In this document: piece by piece, positions 11,091 to 22,940 of the stretch | How positions within the stretch are numbered: position 1 is the stretch's first letter | Layout: each line of letters starts with the position of its first letter | Position numbers and translations under genes: made by a program | Source: Magicicada septendecula | Taxonomy: Eukaryota; Arthropoda; Insecta; Hemiptera; Cicadidae | Length of the DNA: 64,000 bases | Reading direction: 5' to 3' | Assembly: GCA_034769895.1 (NCBI GenBank) | Contig: CM068373.1 | Coordinates: 19,573,967 to 19,637,966 of the forward strand | The notes under the pieces: generated by a model | Databases searched by the model: none | What the model was told of the DNA's origin: nothing | The model's input: only the letters and a program-made list of their open reading frames with translations

Positions 11091-14000
11091 TTTAGAAAAT
11101 TTTTCTAACGTATCAATTTCCTATTCTTAACTAGTATTTACTGAAAAATGTGTCAATCCTCCATCAGTATTTGCGAAGAAATCTGTTTACACAAAATATT
11201 TTATTAATTCTTTAACATAATGATCAGTACCAAACATCGGCGTAGACAAATGAGACTTTGCGGGAAGAGTTGAAACCCTTTTGAAATTTTTCCTTTCAGC
11301 TAAAATGCATAATACTGTGTCCTTTTATAAGCGTAGACGCGAATAAAAATTTGTTTGTGAAAAGGCATTAACAATTAAACATGAACCACCTGGCATATAA
11401 TTCAGATAACAAATTTTTGATAACTGTACTAATGCAAAATGCGTCATTACGTTATTCTCTGCTTCCCTTAGCATTCTTACAGTGTTATTTCAGGTGAAAA
11501 CGTAGACGTTTGTGTAAGCGCTGAACAACTAACACGTTTTATTTAGAAAAACCTTTGTTATAAACGTGCTGAAACAGATAATAACATTAAACACACGATT
11601 GGAATTATTTATACTGGATGTTGAAAATGTTTTAAAAATAACAGGGAATGTAAGGACAGGCCTGTCATCGCCATTTGTGCAAAGCGACGCTAACCGTATC
11701 GTTCTTTTATATAGGTAAAAAAGGACATTTCTTAGAAATGTACTCGTCAGTCTTTTCTGAGTCGAGATTCTATGTGCATGTGTCGCTTGCAGTTCACTGC
11801 GTCCACAAGCGTGTTAAAATTAAACGATTCGGAGAAAAACAATTTGTTGTTTAATTTTGTTCACAAAAAGGAGGGAACTGAAATTAATGACTCACCTTCA
11901 GCTACCACCCAAACAAAGTTCAAAAAGGAATCCCATTGTAAGCAAAGTTTGGCACAGTGTGTTACTCACTGTGAACAATACACTAACGAGTCAGATACAG
12001 TCATGAACAAAGACGTAATGAGTTTAGGAAATCTGAATATCTTAGCGATATTTACCACTCAGCTAAAAACAGAAGTATCGTGTTATTTTATGTTTCTCTT
12101 ACGATAGGTACCAATACTATTTATAATCAACAATAATAATTATCCGTATCTACATATATATTGTGAACAGATATAATCTTATAATCTTTTTGCTCAAATA
12201 ACTTGCATAGAAATTATACAAATTCTACACGCATATTGCAGAAAAACACAGAATACGTATTTTAAATTAATATCACAAATTGTATGAGCTGCTCCACTTC
12301 ATAATAAATGTAGGCTTATTATCTGATAAATATTTTACTAATTACATCAGCATATTTAGGTTTATAACATTCATTACGATCAGTGTCAGCTTATGAATAT
12401 GTCTCGTGTTTCTAATATATTCACTTATGTCTCCCATATGTCTCTAAGATCACTTAAAATCAGATCTGTTTTCTCCAGCATTTGCTCAAAAATCGTGGGT
12501 TATAACTCTTATTTACAGTGGTGGGACTGTTCCCTTCTCTTATTTCTAAAAAGGTTAACCATAAAAAGGTTAAACTAAAAAACTAGTTTAAGATTGTGGG
12601 TAGTTACTTAACAATTTTTACAAGACTTCGTAATATTCGTCAAAGACTTATCATGTTACCCTACGTCACGATTTTGGTGGGGTTTTACTATTTTAGATAA
12701 AGTTCTCACGGCGTACAACACCTGTCTTCACACTTGTGACTCATTACTTGAGTTATCCGAAAAGGATATCAACTTTATGGAGACATTTATGTGTTCTGTC
12801 TGGACCTTGTCACCATTAATTCTTATTTTATGTGTCTTGCCATATTTCATGTTTTCCCATAAATCTGTCTTCTATTGTCTCTCCACACACAGCTGCTTGT
12901 CCAGATAAGGGCTTAAGTAACCTTTGGTAGCGCATAAATTCAGTTTACGATTACTACTTCCTCGACACTCACTCTTCTTGAGAAAGAGGGTGCAATATTT
13001 ACGAACCCTGGGAAATTCTCTAAAACTATTTTTATGTTCAAAATATCTGCTTGTCTGGTTAACAGTCTGACACCGGTGTTTATTATCAGTTGACAACAAT
13101 ACATCTGACAATTTCTGTACCCTCATTTCTAAGTACAGGTGTGCTAAACTAGTATTTGAAAGTAACAGGTACGAACGAAACCGTTCCAAGAAAACAACAC
13201 GTACAAATACCTGTTATTATATACCTATTATACATATACCTGTATTATATGATTTGTTACAAGAAATAAATTGAAACTAAAAGTATTAACAGTGTTACTT
13301 TACACTGCAACTTTATTGAAAGCTGTTACTGTTTAAAAGAAAATAAGAAACAAGAGAATTTATAGGCCTATCTCCCTTTGGGAATATTGATTTGAAGTTT
13401 TCACTAGGAGTAAACAAACTGACATAGGTTTAATATTAAATTATTGATTTTATTTTGATTAGAAAAATCAGTTTCAAAACTCAGGCAATGAAATTTAGAC
13501 TGCACGTAATAGCACAACAAAAATGTCAAAAAATTTACGTGAGATGTGCAGTGAAGTTAAAATAATCCCCGAATCACGTTACCAAAAAGTACTATATGGC
13601 CTATAAACTATCAGCCACTCTGTAGGTTATAACACAATATTATTCGCTTTTTCAATATTTACCAAGTTATTTACTAGTATAATATACAATTTGTTATTAT
13701 AATCTGTATTGTATATCTGCACGAGAAAAAATATAACATCAGTCTAAATTCTTTTTTTGTTTATTAAAAACAGCTTCGTCTCTTTGGCACAAAAATATTC
13801 TGAACATCGCTGTTTTCCTTCGTTTTGTACTTGTATGGCAATCGGCACATGCGCAGAATGAAGTATTCAGCACAAAAAAGTCACTTTGTACTTTTGTACT
13901 TGTTTATTCGTTAGTTGCGCAGGGGGCTCCCGCGACTCGGAACCGCGAGACCTAGAGTAATCGGAACGGGTATTTCGACTTTTCAGTCACTGTTATATCA

Positions 14001-14436
14001 GTTTCACAAAAATAATTGTTCCAAAATACTTGTTATAGGTATGTCGGCCCAGCTCTATTTCTAAGTAACAATAATAATATAATAACATTACTTACAATTG
14101 ACAATTACAACACGTGCCGATGTAACTATTATTACATGTCCAATTATTATTATTACTACCCGTAATGTACCCGCTTGTTAGTGTATTTCAGATAGTAATG
14201 TTTCCGGATACTGAACTAGTAAACGTGCTGTAAGTGGTAGGCGTACGTATGTGACTGCAGGGCGCTAAAGGATTACCGACAACGTCGTACTCAGCCTAAT
14301 GATGACGGGACGCAGGGAAGCGTCGTTTTCTGTTCTCTAATCCAGTTAATTACAAACACTACGTAACGTTTCAGATATAATACACAACTGTGCTGATGTA
14401 AGACGATTTTCATTTACCAAAAACGCAATTAATTAG
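11091..14436. other. long stretch with no recognised gene or repeat
   Basis: AT-rich throughout. The two longest frames (plus 11772-12107, 111 codons; minus 12872-13189, 105 codons) show no domain, signal peptide or biased composition that I can identify, and no clear splice context. I regard both as chance. A host regulatory or intronic role cannot be judged from sequence alone. Confidence 0.5.
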
Positions 14437-14507
14437 CCCAAGTGTCTAATTAATGTCCAAACGGTGTCTAATGTCCAAGTGTCTAACTAACGTCCAAAAG
14501 GAGTCTA
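14437..14507. repeat. 37-bp tandem array, left remnant
   Basis: About two units of the array that resumes at 17822. The unit is a dimer of two related ~18-bp halves, GTCTAATTAATGTCCAAACG and GAGTCTAATGTCCAAGT. The Harbinger element inserted here and split the array. Confidence 0.9.
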
Positions 14508-14577
14508 ACGCTGTGTCCTAGGTGAATGCGGGCACGTGCGTTGCGAGCACCGCAGTTATCGCACGCATCGCACATAG

Positions 14578-14964
14578 TTGCGGGGAAACCGGAGGTGGCC
14601 AATGTGCCTGCGTGCGATTAGTTGTAATCTTCCTGACATCAACATGTCGTGCAGTTCGGTGCGCTCCATTTTATTAATGGAAAATAGTTTTTTAAAACTG
14701 AAAATATTAAGGAAACTTAGGCGACGCGATAGCCAAAATACTCACATAATCTATAGGAACAGGTTGATTTATGGCGAATTTCATCATTTGTATTCTGTAT
14801 TGTCAGCTACGAGAGGATGAAAACACATTCCATCAATACACCAGAATGTCATTGAATACCTTCGATTATATTGTAGACAAAATACGTAATTCTTGTTATC
14901 ATTGTACAACAAACTTCCAAAGACCAATTTCTGTGGAGGAGAGGCTTTTGCTCACTTTGAGGTA
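14578..14964 (+). pseudogene. Harbinger transposase, exon 1
   Basis: Two overlapping frames together give the N-terminal part. The first runs to YGEFHHLYSVL (about 14790). The second, one frame over, continues LREDENTFHQYTRMSLNTFD to EERLLLTLR (about 14962), so one single-base frame change is needed. The exon ends AG|GTAAGT, a good 5' splice site. Joining to the acceptor at 15896 gives the expected LTLRYLSTG, in the correct phase. This N-terminal helical region precedes the DDE nuclease in PIF/Harbinger transposases. Confidence 0.8.
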
Positions 14965-15037
14965 AGTGTCTGAATAATCATATTATGTATAATGGTTTTA
15001 TTTAACTGTTTAAGAATACATAGTGCAGATTACTAAT

Positions 15038-15867
15038 TTAATTGTTCTGTGTGTACATTACATTTGCATCATGAGGAGAAGGGTCAATATTTTCATAATT
15101 ATGAGAAGGAAATAACGGAGGATTACAAGAGTAAGGTGAGTTGGCAGGGGAAACTGGTGAAGAAATGTTTGAGTAATTTGAGTGAACCGATGATGCAGCA
15201 GTAGTTGAGCACACAGAATAATTTGAAATATTATAATTTCCATTCTTTGATGTAGATTGTGATAGCTCTTGCAGCAATATTTCTTGGAATTTATTTCTAA
15301 CTTGAAGCTGCTGCAAAGGATCCATTCTTTTTAAATACGGTAATAATGACCTCAGAAACAGAGAATTTTCATCTTCAGGTATTTCAATGAGTGCAAGCTT
15401 TTTAGTTTCAATATCCAGTAGTTGTCGTTCTATCTCGATGTTCTCTTCGCGAGCTCTCTTCCTCTTTGAAAGAGGTAGCGTTGACTTGGAAGAAAGTAGG
15501 TAGTATTTCCGTAGTTCGAGGATCAGATAGTGTCTGTGTTTCACTCGGATCCACATGGAAGGTGTCAATATTTATATTTGAGTTAATACTGGCAGCTTTT
15601 CATCTTCGTTCAACTCATTTTAATTTCTACCAGGGACCTCTGTGTCTTCTGAAACTTCTAGTCTTGGTACATTTCCCTCAGCCTCTCTTGGAACTACTGT
15701 ATCTTTTAAAAAGATCAAATTCTTAAAATACTGCCACTTTCCAGTATAAGTTGCAGCACGATCCTGGGAATCGCCTGATTTGCCTTTAGGAATTTTTTTA
15801 AACTCTTTTATAAATTGGTCACGTAAATTGCGCCATTTCTTTCTAGCATCAACCTCTGAAAGCAAAC
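15038..15867 (-). pseudogene. Harbinger MADF/BESS accessory protein, exon 2
   Basis: Minus strand, inside the transposase intron. It starts after a clean acceptor (TTGCTTTCAG) with EVDARKKWRNLRDQFIKEF. The second half of a MADF DNA-binding domain follows (SGDSQDRAATYTGKWQYFKN). After about 130 residues comes a BESS motif, SLLPYLKRMDPLQQLQVRNK, which mediates protein-protein contacts. The tail is rich in Ser and Asn and ends at 15038. Two frame changes are needed between about 15620 and 15480. In this superfamily the second protein assists DNA binding and nuclear import of the transposase. Confidence 0.8.
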
Positions 15868-15896
15868 AAAAGAACACATTTTTTCTTTTGTTTCAG

Positions 15897-16762
15897 GTAC
15901 CTATCAACGGGAGTTGCATTCAGACAAATTGCATTCACATTTAGAATATCTAAATCATCTGTTGCATCTATAGTTATAGAGGTTTGCAAGTCAATTTGGG
16001 ATTCACTTCAGAAAAGGCATATGCCTGTGCCTAATGCTGGAGATCTTGAACAGGTAGCCAAAGATTATTTTCTAAAATGGAACTTCCCTAACTGTATAGG
16101 GAGTATTGATTGAAAGCATGTAAGAATAAAATGTCCAGCTAAGTCAAGCAGCATGTTTTTCAATTATAAACAGTTTTTTTCAGTAGTACTTTTGGCAATT
16201 GTTGATGCAAATTATCGATTTTTAATGATCGATGTGGGGTGCATATGGAAAAGATAGCGATTCAGAAGTATTTTCTAACTCAGAAATTTATCGAAATATT
16301 GAAAATGGTTCTTTACCGTTACCAAAAGATTTGCAGCTACCTAACTTCCAACAAAAAGCTCCATTTGTGCTTGTAGGAGATGAAGCATTTCCTTTAAAAA
16401 CTTACCTACTGAGACCCTATCCTAAAAGAAGAGTTCAAAACAATACAGCTGCTGCATATTTTAACGGCACGTGCTAGAATGTCAGTAGAGTGCGCCTTTG
16501 GAATAAATTCTGCAAAATTCAGGATTTTATTGAAACCTATTGAAACAGGAGTAAAAAATGTTGTTAGTATTGTAAAAGCAATTTGCATTTTGCATAATAC
16601 TATAATTGACATGGAACAAGATGCTTACACAAACGTCTTGGAAGATAATGTAATAAGAGGAAACCATAACTTGCAATTCTCGAAAGCGAATAATCGTCCG
16701 TCGAGAGCAGCAGAAAATGCGCGGAACATCTTTTGTGAATACTTCTCGCTGAATAAAATTTG
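15897..16762 (+). pseudogene. Harbinger transposase, exon 2 with DDE domain
   Basis: Starts after TTTGTTTCAG. It reads YLSTGVAFRQIAFTFRIS, then FPNCIGSID (first catalytic Asp, followed by a TGA where Gly is expected, near 16112). LAIVDANYRFLMIDVG follows, with a frame change near 16235. Then AYGKDSDSEVFSNSEIY, VGDEAFPLK and the Arg-rich MSVECAFGI region lead to a stop at 16762, with a further frame change near 16468. The DDE_Tnp_4-type layout is clear. One stop and at least two frame changes in this exon make it non-functional. Confidence 0.9.
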
Positions 16763-17113
16763 AAGTTTGATGTCAAACTCATGTTACAATATTAGAACAA
16801 GAAAGAATGCACGGAAGTTGGATGACCCTATCTTTTTCCGTACAAATTAAAAGCCTTTGGATTTTTAAAGAAGATAAACAAAATAATAAAATTCTGGGCG
16901 AACACTGTCACTTCACAAACACACATCACAACTTGTAACTGAAAAAAAAACTGTATTATAGTATTAAAGTATTAGGCGTATATAATAACAGTATTAATTA
17001 CTGCATACGTAAGAATTTAAAACCAAAAGAAAAGTAGCGTAGCTGGGCATCATAGTAAATGGCGCACCAACCAAAGTATTATAATCATTATTACAAAAAC
17101 AAATATAAAAATA

Positions 17114-17371
17114 TTATTTCATAAATATTGATTTTATAAAAATATTTTTTATATTAATACGCATGTTGTCAATTTGATATTTAGCACCAACCAAAGTATT
17201 ATGATCATTATTACGAAACAAATATTGTAGAAATATTATCTCATAAATATTGATTTTATAAAAATAAATACTGATGTGCATGTTGTCAATTTTATATTTA
17301 TATACCCATACAAAATGTTTATAAAATATTCTATAATGCACAGAATTGCTAAGGTCTACTTTTCTGATCAA
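17114..17371. repeat. short direct repeat inside the Harbinger element
   Basis: An ~85-bp AT-rich segment (about 17060-17170) with GCACCAACCAAAGTATTAT at its start recurs at about 17185-17300. Non-coding. Confidence 0.7.
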
Positions 17372-17476
17372 ACTAAACTTGAAGATGAATAAAATAATAA
17401 AAGACCGGAATCTATTTTTTTGGCTATAGGGTCATCTGGCTCTTCTTAAAATCAAACTATATTTAATTAAAACTTA

Positions 17477-17640
17477 CTTAAAAACCCTGTACTTTCAGCT
17501 ACAAAATCCCATTCCTTATCCACAATTACACGGTCCTTGTAATGTGGGTTTCTTTTATTCCATAAAGCACTTCTCTTTTGAACTTCAGAAATTAACACTT
17601 CCGTGCTACTGCTTGCCGGACGACAACTGCGGTAAAAATC
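17477..17640 (-). pseudogene. Harbinger MADF protein, exon 1
   Basis: The minus strand reads LISEVQKRSALWNKRNPHYK, then DRVIVDKEWDFVAESTGFLS, the first half of a MADF domain. It ends at a GTAAGT-like donor near 17477. Together with the acceptor at 15867 the two halves form one MADF domain. No ATG is evident, so the true start is uncertain and may lie in a further exon or have been lost. The transposase exon 2 lies wholly in this gene's intron. Confidence 0.75.
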
Positions 17641-17821
17641 AAACCAGTTTGGTTTTCAAACAATTCGTGCGATGCGATGGCGCAACACCGTACGAATCGC
17701 ACGTGTCACGTGTTCAGTTTGGACAAGGCCATTCTCTTCAAGCAGTTTGATCGGGAACGTCCATCGCATCGCACGTACCGCACCGCACGCATCGTCTTGC
17801 CCGCGTTTACCTAGGACACAG

Positions 17822-18189
17822 CGTCATGCTCAAATGTCTAATTAATGTCCAAACGTAGTCTAATTTACAAGTGTCTAATTAATATCCAAACGGAGTCTAA
17901 TGTCCAAGTGTCTCATTAATGTCCAAACGTAGTCTAATTTCCAAGTGTCTAATTAATGTCCAAACGGAGTCTAATGTCCAAGTGTCTATTTAATGTCCAA
18001 ACGTAGTCTAATTTCCAAGTGTCTAATTAATGTCCAAACGGAGTCTAATGTCCAAATGTCTAATTAATGTTCAAATGGAGTCTAATTCTCAAGTTTTTAA
18101 CCAATGTCCAAACGGAGTCTAATGCCCAAGCGTCTAATTAATATCAAAACGCAGTATAATGCCCAAGTGTCTAATAAATGACCAAACGG
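17822..18189. repeat. 37-bp tandem array, main block
   Basis: About ten imperfect units of a 37-bp dimeric repeat, continuous with 14437-14507 before the Harbinger insertion. A last partial unit (GTGTCTAATTAATGTTAGG) sits at about 18795-18815, beyond the LINE, so the LINE also landed in this array. Confidence 0.9.
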
Positions 18190-18795
18190 GGCTGGTAAGT
18201 TGGTACACGGCACCTTTAAAGGTGAATACCCAGTGAGGGCAGAGACAGTTATAAACAACAGCAGTTTAGAACAAGCGAGCCGTTTCAAATATCTCGGCTG
18301 TGAAGTAAGCTATGAATCTGAATATGATATAAGAGAGAAGATAAATACATTTAGGAATATTTGTAGTACAATTCATAGACATCTTAGAAATAACACAAGA
18401 CACAGCACAAAGATTAAAATTTATAAGACAATTGCAATACCCACGTTGATTTATGCAAGTGAGGCGTGGGTCATGACAAAAAGGAAAGCGGAAAGATTCA
18501 GAGTATTGAATGCAGTGTCATCGACATACTTCAAATTGTACATTGCAAGATAGAAGAAGGAATGAAGATATCAGAGCAGAACTCAAAGTAAAGAACATAA
18601 ATGAAATTATTTCAATTTACAGAAGACAATGGTGGGATCATCTGCAAAAGGATGGCGGACGATCGATTGCCGAAAACGGCATTGAACTATAAAGCCATTG
18701 GTAGAAGAGACGTGGGTCGTCCGAGGACGAAGTGGGTGCCGGAACAAGTTTACATAACATAATCCTTGAAGAGGAAAAGAAGAAAAAGAAGACGT
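18190..18795 (+). mobile_element. LINE 3' end (family A)
   Basis: Open over 117 codons: GEYPVRAETVINNSSLEQAS, then RFKYLGCEVSYESEYDIREK, to IPTLIYASEAWVMTKRKAE. A shifted frame then reads RRNEDIRAELKVKNINEI and RRQWWDHLQKDGGRSIAENG. The 3' untranslated end contains the AATCCTTGAAGAGG signature and a GAAGAAAAAGAAG tail. The 5' part is missing, as is usual for truncated LINE insertions. Confidence 0.9.
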
Positions 18796-18815
18796 GTCTA
18801 ATTAATGTTAGGATT

Positions 18816-19920
18816 TTAGAGAAAGTAGAGTGTGTGATGTCGACAGAGATTTATGGTGTAATGTTTACAATTTAGGAAGTGGTACGAACAATTAAAAAAG
18901 TGTAATTTCAAAATAGCGTCGTTTACTGCAGCTCTAAACAAAAAAATTCTTTAAAATAGGCAAATAAGTATGTCTTCATTATTTGTTTGTTCACGATTAG
19001 TAAACATGGTTACATTTAATAAAAATTAAGGTTTTCTTTTGCGTTGGGAAGGTCCGAGGCGTTTCCCGAGTAGCATCACCTGGACCGCCAGTGCTGACGT
19101 TACGGACGCCTCTTCTCGCAACCCATGCCGTATCAATTTATATATTTCTTTGGTTAAAATGTACTTGTTCTCTTAAATATACGTATAATAGTAAACGACA
19201 AAACTCTATAGATTTGCCTGTACATTTCCTCTGCTTGGAAGATTGTATGCAATACTTTTGATATCGTAAATTTTTATTTCTTTTTTGATTTTTTTGTTGT
19301 TTTTGTAATAAATTTAGCTTTTTTGTAATACAGTGTAATAAATTTAGCTTCACAAAATAAGAAATTGTATAAACCCCTTGAGAAAACAAGTATTTACTTA
19401 AGAAAAATTTGATATTTTGAGGACAACGTGTATATTTTAAAATTTCAGCAATAATTCTGGGGAGATAATAATCAAATAAAAAATGAATAACGAATCCAAT
19501 ACATCTGAGTTCATTCGGTTACAGTGAGAAATCGTAGAAGTTATATGTAAAAATAAACTACTTGCTGTACTGAAAAACGCAATCTCTTTAAACTTTTCTG
19601 TGCACCGTGAACACAAACAAATGTTCTTGGCGATCCCAAGGGTCGCGTCTTTACCTAATCTGTACTAGTCTGTAGGGAGGGACACACAGGTCTCAACCCC
19701 TCTTGATCGCAGTGTTTCTCAAACATATTACACCTCTTGCACTTTTTGCTTAAAAGTTTATTCTATTTTTCTTTTGAAATTGTTTTCATATTCCATAACT
19801 TGATATTTTGTATTTTATTTTATTTTGTATATTATGTACTTTACTTTAGTATGTCTTGACTTTCTGTCGGTTGTGTGACACAGTATTGTTTTATTTTTTA
19901 TTTGTGATGTTTTAGTGTTT
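18816..19920. other. no recognised gene or repeat
   Basis: AT-rich with a GC-rich patch at about 19040-19130. No repeat partner found by eye. Confidence 0.45.
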
Positions 19921-19925
19921 GTCTT

Positions 19926-19978
19926 TCCCTGAAGACGGCTACAGAAACGTCGTTTGTTGGTTATCCGAAACGTCGATT
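19926..19978 (+). ncRNA. hammerhead-like motif, weak
   Basis: CTGAAGA at 19929-19935 and GAAAC at 19967-19971, followed by GTC, are in the right order. Stem II is imperfect and its loop long, and stem I does not pair convincingly. Probably a decayed single PLE arm; it lies next to an A-rich tract. Confidence 0.35.
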
Positions 19979-20126
19979 TACAAAAAAAAAAGAAGCAGTG
20001 ATGGAAGAAGTCTTTCCTTCTAGAAAGCTAAATATCAGTAACCTATCAAACCTACCACTGACGGTTTTTAAAGATAAAAATATATATGTAAATATAAGTT
20101 ATTAAAGTTGAGTAAATAAGAGACGG

Positions 20127-20370
20127 TAAAATCGACATTTATGTAAATAACATATGACAAAAGAAGAATAACTATTTGGTTCGTAACAAAATTATTATTA
20201 CTGTTATGATCCTAATTAAATTTATTAATGTAGAATTTGAAATTATAAATCCTAGATAAGTATCTGAAAGTTATAATAAGAATTGTAAGAAATGATATCA
20301 ATCTGGATGTGCAGTCAACCTATAATTAGCGTGGAACTTTAGTTCTGGTAAATAAAAGTATGCTTGCTCA
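20127..20370 (+). repeat. direct duplication, copy 1 (copy 2 at 20803-21060)
   Basis: About 245 bp repeated at 20803-21060. The start AAAATCGACATTTAT and the end AGTATGCTTGC are the same in both copies. A LINE with an AAT tail lies exactly between them. Confidence 0.85.
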
Positions 20371-20802
20371 GAAGTTTGGTCTACTAATAAACACACAAGA
20401 ACAAATTAATGACAGCAGAGATGAACTTTTGGAGACGTTCAGCAAGAGTATCCAGAAGTGAGAAAATTAGAAATAAAGTCATTAAGGACAGAATGAATGC
20501 GAAAAATTCAATTGTTGATTTTATCCAAACAAAAAAATTACAATGGTATGGACACACGAAAAGGATGGCACAGGAAAGATTGCCAAGGAAAGTTATGGAA
20601 TGGACCCCACCAGGAAGAAGGAAAAGAGGAAGACCACCTGGATAGAAGAAATTCAGAGTATATTGAGGGAACGTGAAATTGAAGAAGATGTTTGGATGGA
20701 CAAGTAGCAGTGGAAGATGAGAATTCAATCACTTCTGTAATCTTTGGTTCCGGAATAGTGTGTAAACATTGTACAGGCGGAATAATAATAATAATAATAA
20801 TA
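20371..20802 (+). mobile_element. LINE 3' end (family B) with AAT tail
   Basis: Reads TAEMNFWRRSARVSRSEKIR, KNSIVDFIQTKKLQWYGHTK and KVMEWTPPGRRKRGRPPG. It ends in about seven AAT units (about 20780-20800). The same family with the same tail lies on the minus strand at 36228-37170. Confidence 0.9.
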
Positions 20803-21060
20803 AAATCGACATTTATAATAAAATGTGAAAGTAACATATGACATAAGAAGAATATTAATAAGGTTTGTAACATAATAATAATTATTATTATTATCCTAAT
20901 AATTTATTAATGTTAAATTTAAAATTATAAATTCTAGACAAATATCTGAAAGTTATAATAAAATTTGTAAGACATAATCTCAATCTGGATGTGCAGTCAA
21001 CTCATAATTAGCGTAGGACTTTAATTCTGGTAAATAATACAAAACAAAGTATGCTTGCCT
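20803..21060 (+). repeat. direct duplication, copy 2
   Basis: Partner of 20127-20370, starting right after the LINE's AAT tail. Confidence 0.85.
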
Positions 21061-21473
21061 TTTAAGAACAAGCAAGAAAAATTTTGTTTTCCCAAAGAAA
21101 ATATTTTGTCATTTAATTAGATAAAAAAAGAACAATTTTTTTCTTTGTCAGACAACTAACCGCTAGTGATAAAGACAAATCGCTATCATTATTGTCGGCC
21201 GGCCTCTCTATTTACACAGTTCACGTACTGCCAGCTGATAGTCGTTACGTGCCGCCATTTTGTCAGCGTCTCTATTCTGGTTACACGTAAATACGTGACC
21301 CCCAGTAGGTAATAGTTGCGACGTGTATAACCCAACCAACCCTCACTTCGCCGCCGTCTACAACTTGTCTGACAATCACTGTTCTGTAAAGCCACATATC
21401 AAACGTGGCTAAACTTACGTACGTGTGTTGAGAAAGCTCCCGTCCTGTAGATGATCTTATGTCCTTTCCATAT

Positions 21474-22093
21474 TGTTACGTAATACGGAACGTTCTACAA
21501 TTTTCTTGAATATTCCAGCTGTAATGTGTGCGTGCGTACATAATGCTGCTACTTTGCGGTGAAAGACAATTACGCGCCAACTATCGGGTCTATAGGCCTT
21601 AGAAATGAAGAATATCGCAAGGGATAGAGTGACGTGGCTACAGCGACAAGGCATTGCCTTTAGGAGTTTAAAAAAAGGCCTACCAGACCATACCGGTCCG
21701 CGCGAGCTGTGTTCATGGCCGCAGTCAATTACGTTCTAGTGTTTTATAGTAGACGCCTATTAGCGAACCTCAGCGGGTATAAATACAAGTACTCAGCGAC
21801 GCTGCTCAGTTCAGTTATTTGTCGGGCGATTTACATAGTGCCGTTTGAAGTATTGTGGCGAAGCGTTATGTGTTTTATAATCGTGCGGAACAATTGTAAT
21901 ACAATTGTTTTTTATATTAGTTGACATTTTATTGCGTGTGAATAATTTTTATTTGATTTGTTGTAAGAGATTATCTTGTTGATTAGAAACTGTTTAATTG
22001 TGATAATTAAAGCTGGTGATTAGTGTGACTTCTTGGTGTCTTGTAATTTGTTTTCCACTGTACCATACGATGATCACTTAGACCGTCGTAACA
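21474..22093 (+). mobile_element. solo LTR, Ty3/gypsy-type, 620 bp, whole-length
   Basis: TGTTACGTAA...GTCGTAACA, flanked by ATAT on both sides (21470-21473 and 22094-22097). A promoter is visible: GGTATAAATACAAG at about 21777, followed about 25-30 bp later by TCAGTTCAGTT, which matches the arthropod TCAGT initiator. That sets U3 to the left and R/U5 to the right. No internal region remains. Exact target duplication and complete ends make this the best-preserved copy. Confidence 0.85.
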
Positions 22094-22097
22094 ATAT

Positions 22098-22690
22098 GTA
22101 GACCTGTTAGTGTATCAGTCAGGGAAAGATTATCTTTGCGAATGTACTGCCTGAGACTGAACACTGTATCTCTGCTGGAGGGGATAAAGTATGGGTGAGT
22201 GTATTTGTGTTTGTAGCGTTAGTTTGTCAGGGAAAATGATTCATGACAGCTGCCAAACACTGTTCACAGTCCGACCGGTATCCACTCACAAAGGCAATCA
22301 ACCACATGCCTGAGAAGTCTCATTTCGACGCTTGAATACGTTTGGCCTGGGATTTAGTTAAAATCCAATTCTCAGACCCAAAGAGAAGTATTGGGAAGGC
22401 CATCACCTTACAAAACTTCAGGCGCTTTTCTTTCCTCGTTGAGTTTAGAGTTCTCAAGTACTCAGTGATTTAAGTTATTTATTCCACCGTTTTAGGACCC
22501 CAACAGTGGTCCCAACGGTGGTATTTAAAAGTGGGACTTGAATTTTTTAAGAATGACAATCAGAGAACGGACATTTTACAAGAGAATTTATTGTGCATAA
22601 CTTTACCAAGAATTCAAAAATCTAAAATCTAAATCAATCTAAATCTGTATCTATCAAGTACTAGAAGATATGAAAATCATAATGAAGAGA
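22098..22690. other. no confident feature
   Basis: The stretch at about 22250-22460 has moderate GC and looks like the antisense of a LINE 3' region (GGCCATCACCTTACAAAACT and similar phrases). I could not confirm a frame. Confidence 0.35.
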
Positions 22691-22757
22691 TTATGCAAAT
22701 AAACGAAAAGATTTTAAAGAGGAAAAGTCAACATGAAAACACCAGATGTAAACAAAT

Positions 22758-22840
22758 CTTCTTCTTCTTCTTCTTCTTCTTCTTCTTCTTCTTCTTCTTC
22801 TTCTTCTTCTTCTTCTTCTTCTTCTTCTTCTTCTTCTTCT

Positions 22841-22887
<47 letters not shown>

Positions 22888-22940
22888 TTCCTCTTCCTCT
22901 TCCTCTTCCTCTTCCTCTTCCTCTTCCTCTTCCTCTTCTT
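22758..22940. repeat. long (TTC)n microsatellite, LINE-A tail
   Basis: 183 bp of TTC/TCC units. It directly abuts the 3' end of a minus-strand family-A LINE, whose usual tail is a short GAA-rich run, so this is an expanded tail. The right part turns into alternating TTCCTC. Confidence 0.95.

Larger units (their letters stand above)
14508..17821 (+). mobile_element. PIF/Harbinger DNA transposon, both ends present
   Basis: Terminal inverted repeats of about 28 bp begin CGCTGTGTCCTAGGT at 14510 and end with ACCTAGGACACAGCG at 17823. The flanking triplets are TAA (left) and TCA (right), close to the family's three-base TNA target. It carries the two expected genes: a DDE transposase on the plus strand and a MADF/BESS protein on the minus strand. 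Both have a few inactivating changes. At about 3.3 kb it is the most complete DNA transposon in the window. Confidence 0.9.

Noticed and set aside
11772-12107. 111-codon plus frame
   Set aside because: No motif, no start context, no similarity that I recognise; expected by chance in 64 kb read in six frames.
12872-13189. 105-codon minus frame
   Set aside because: Same reasons; composition not distinctive.
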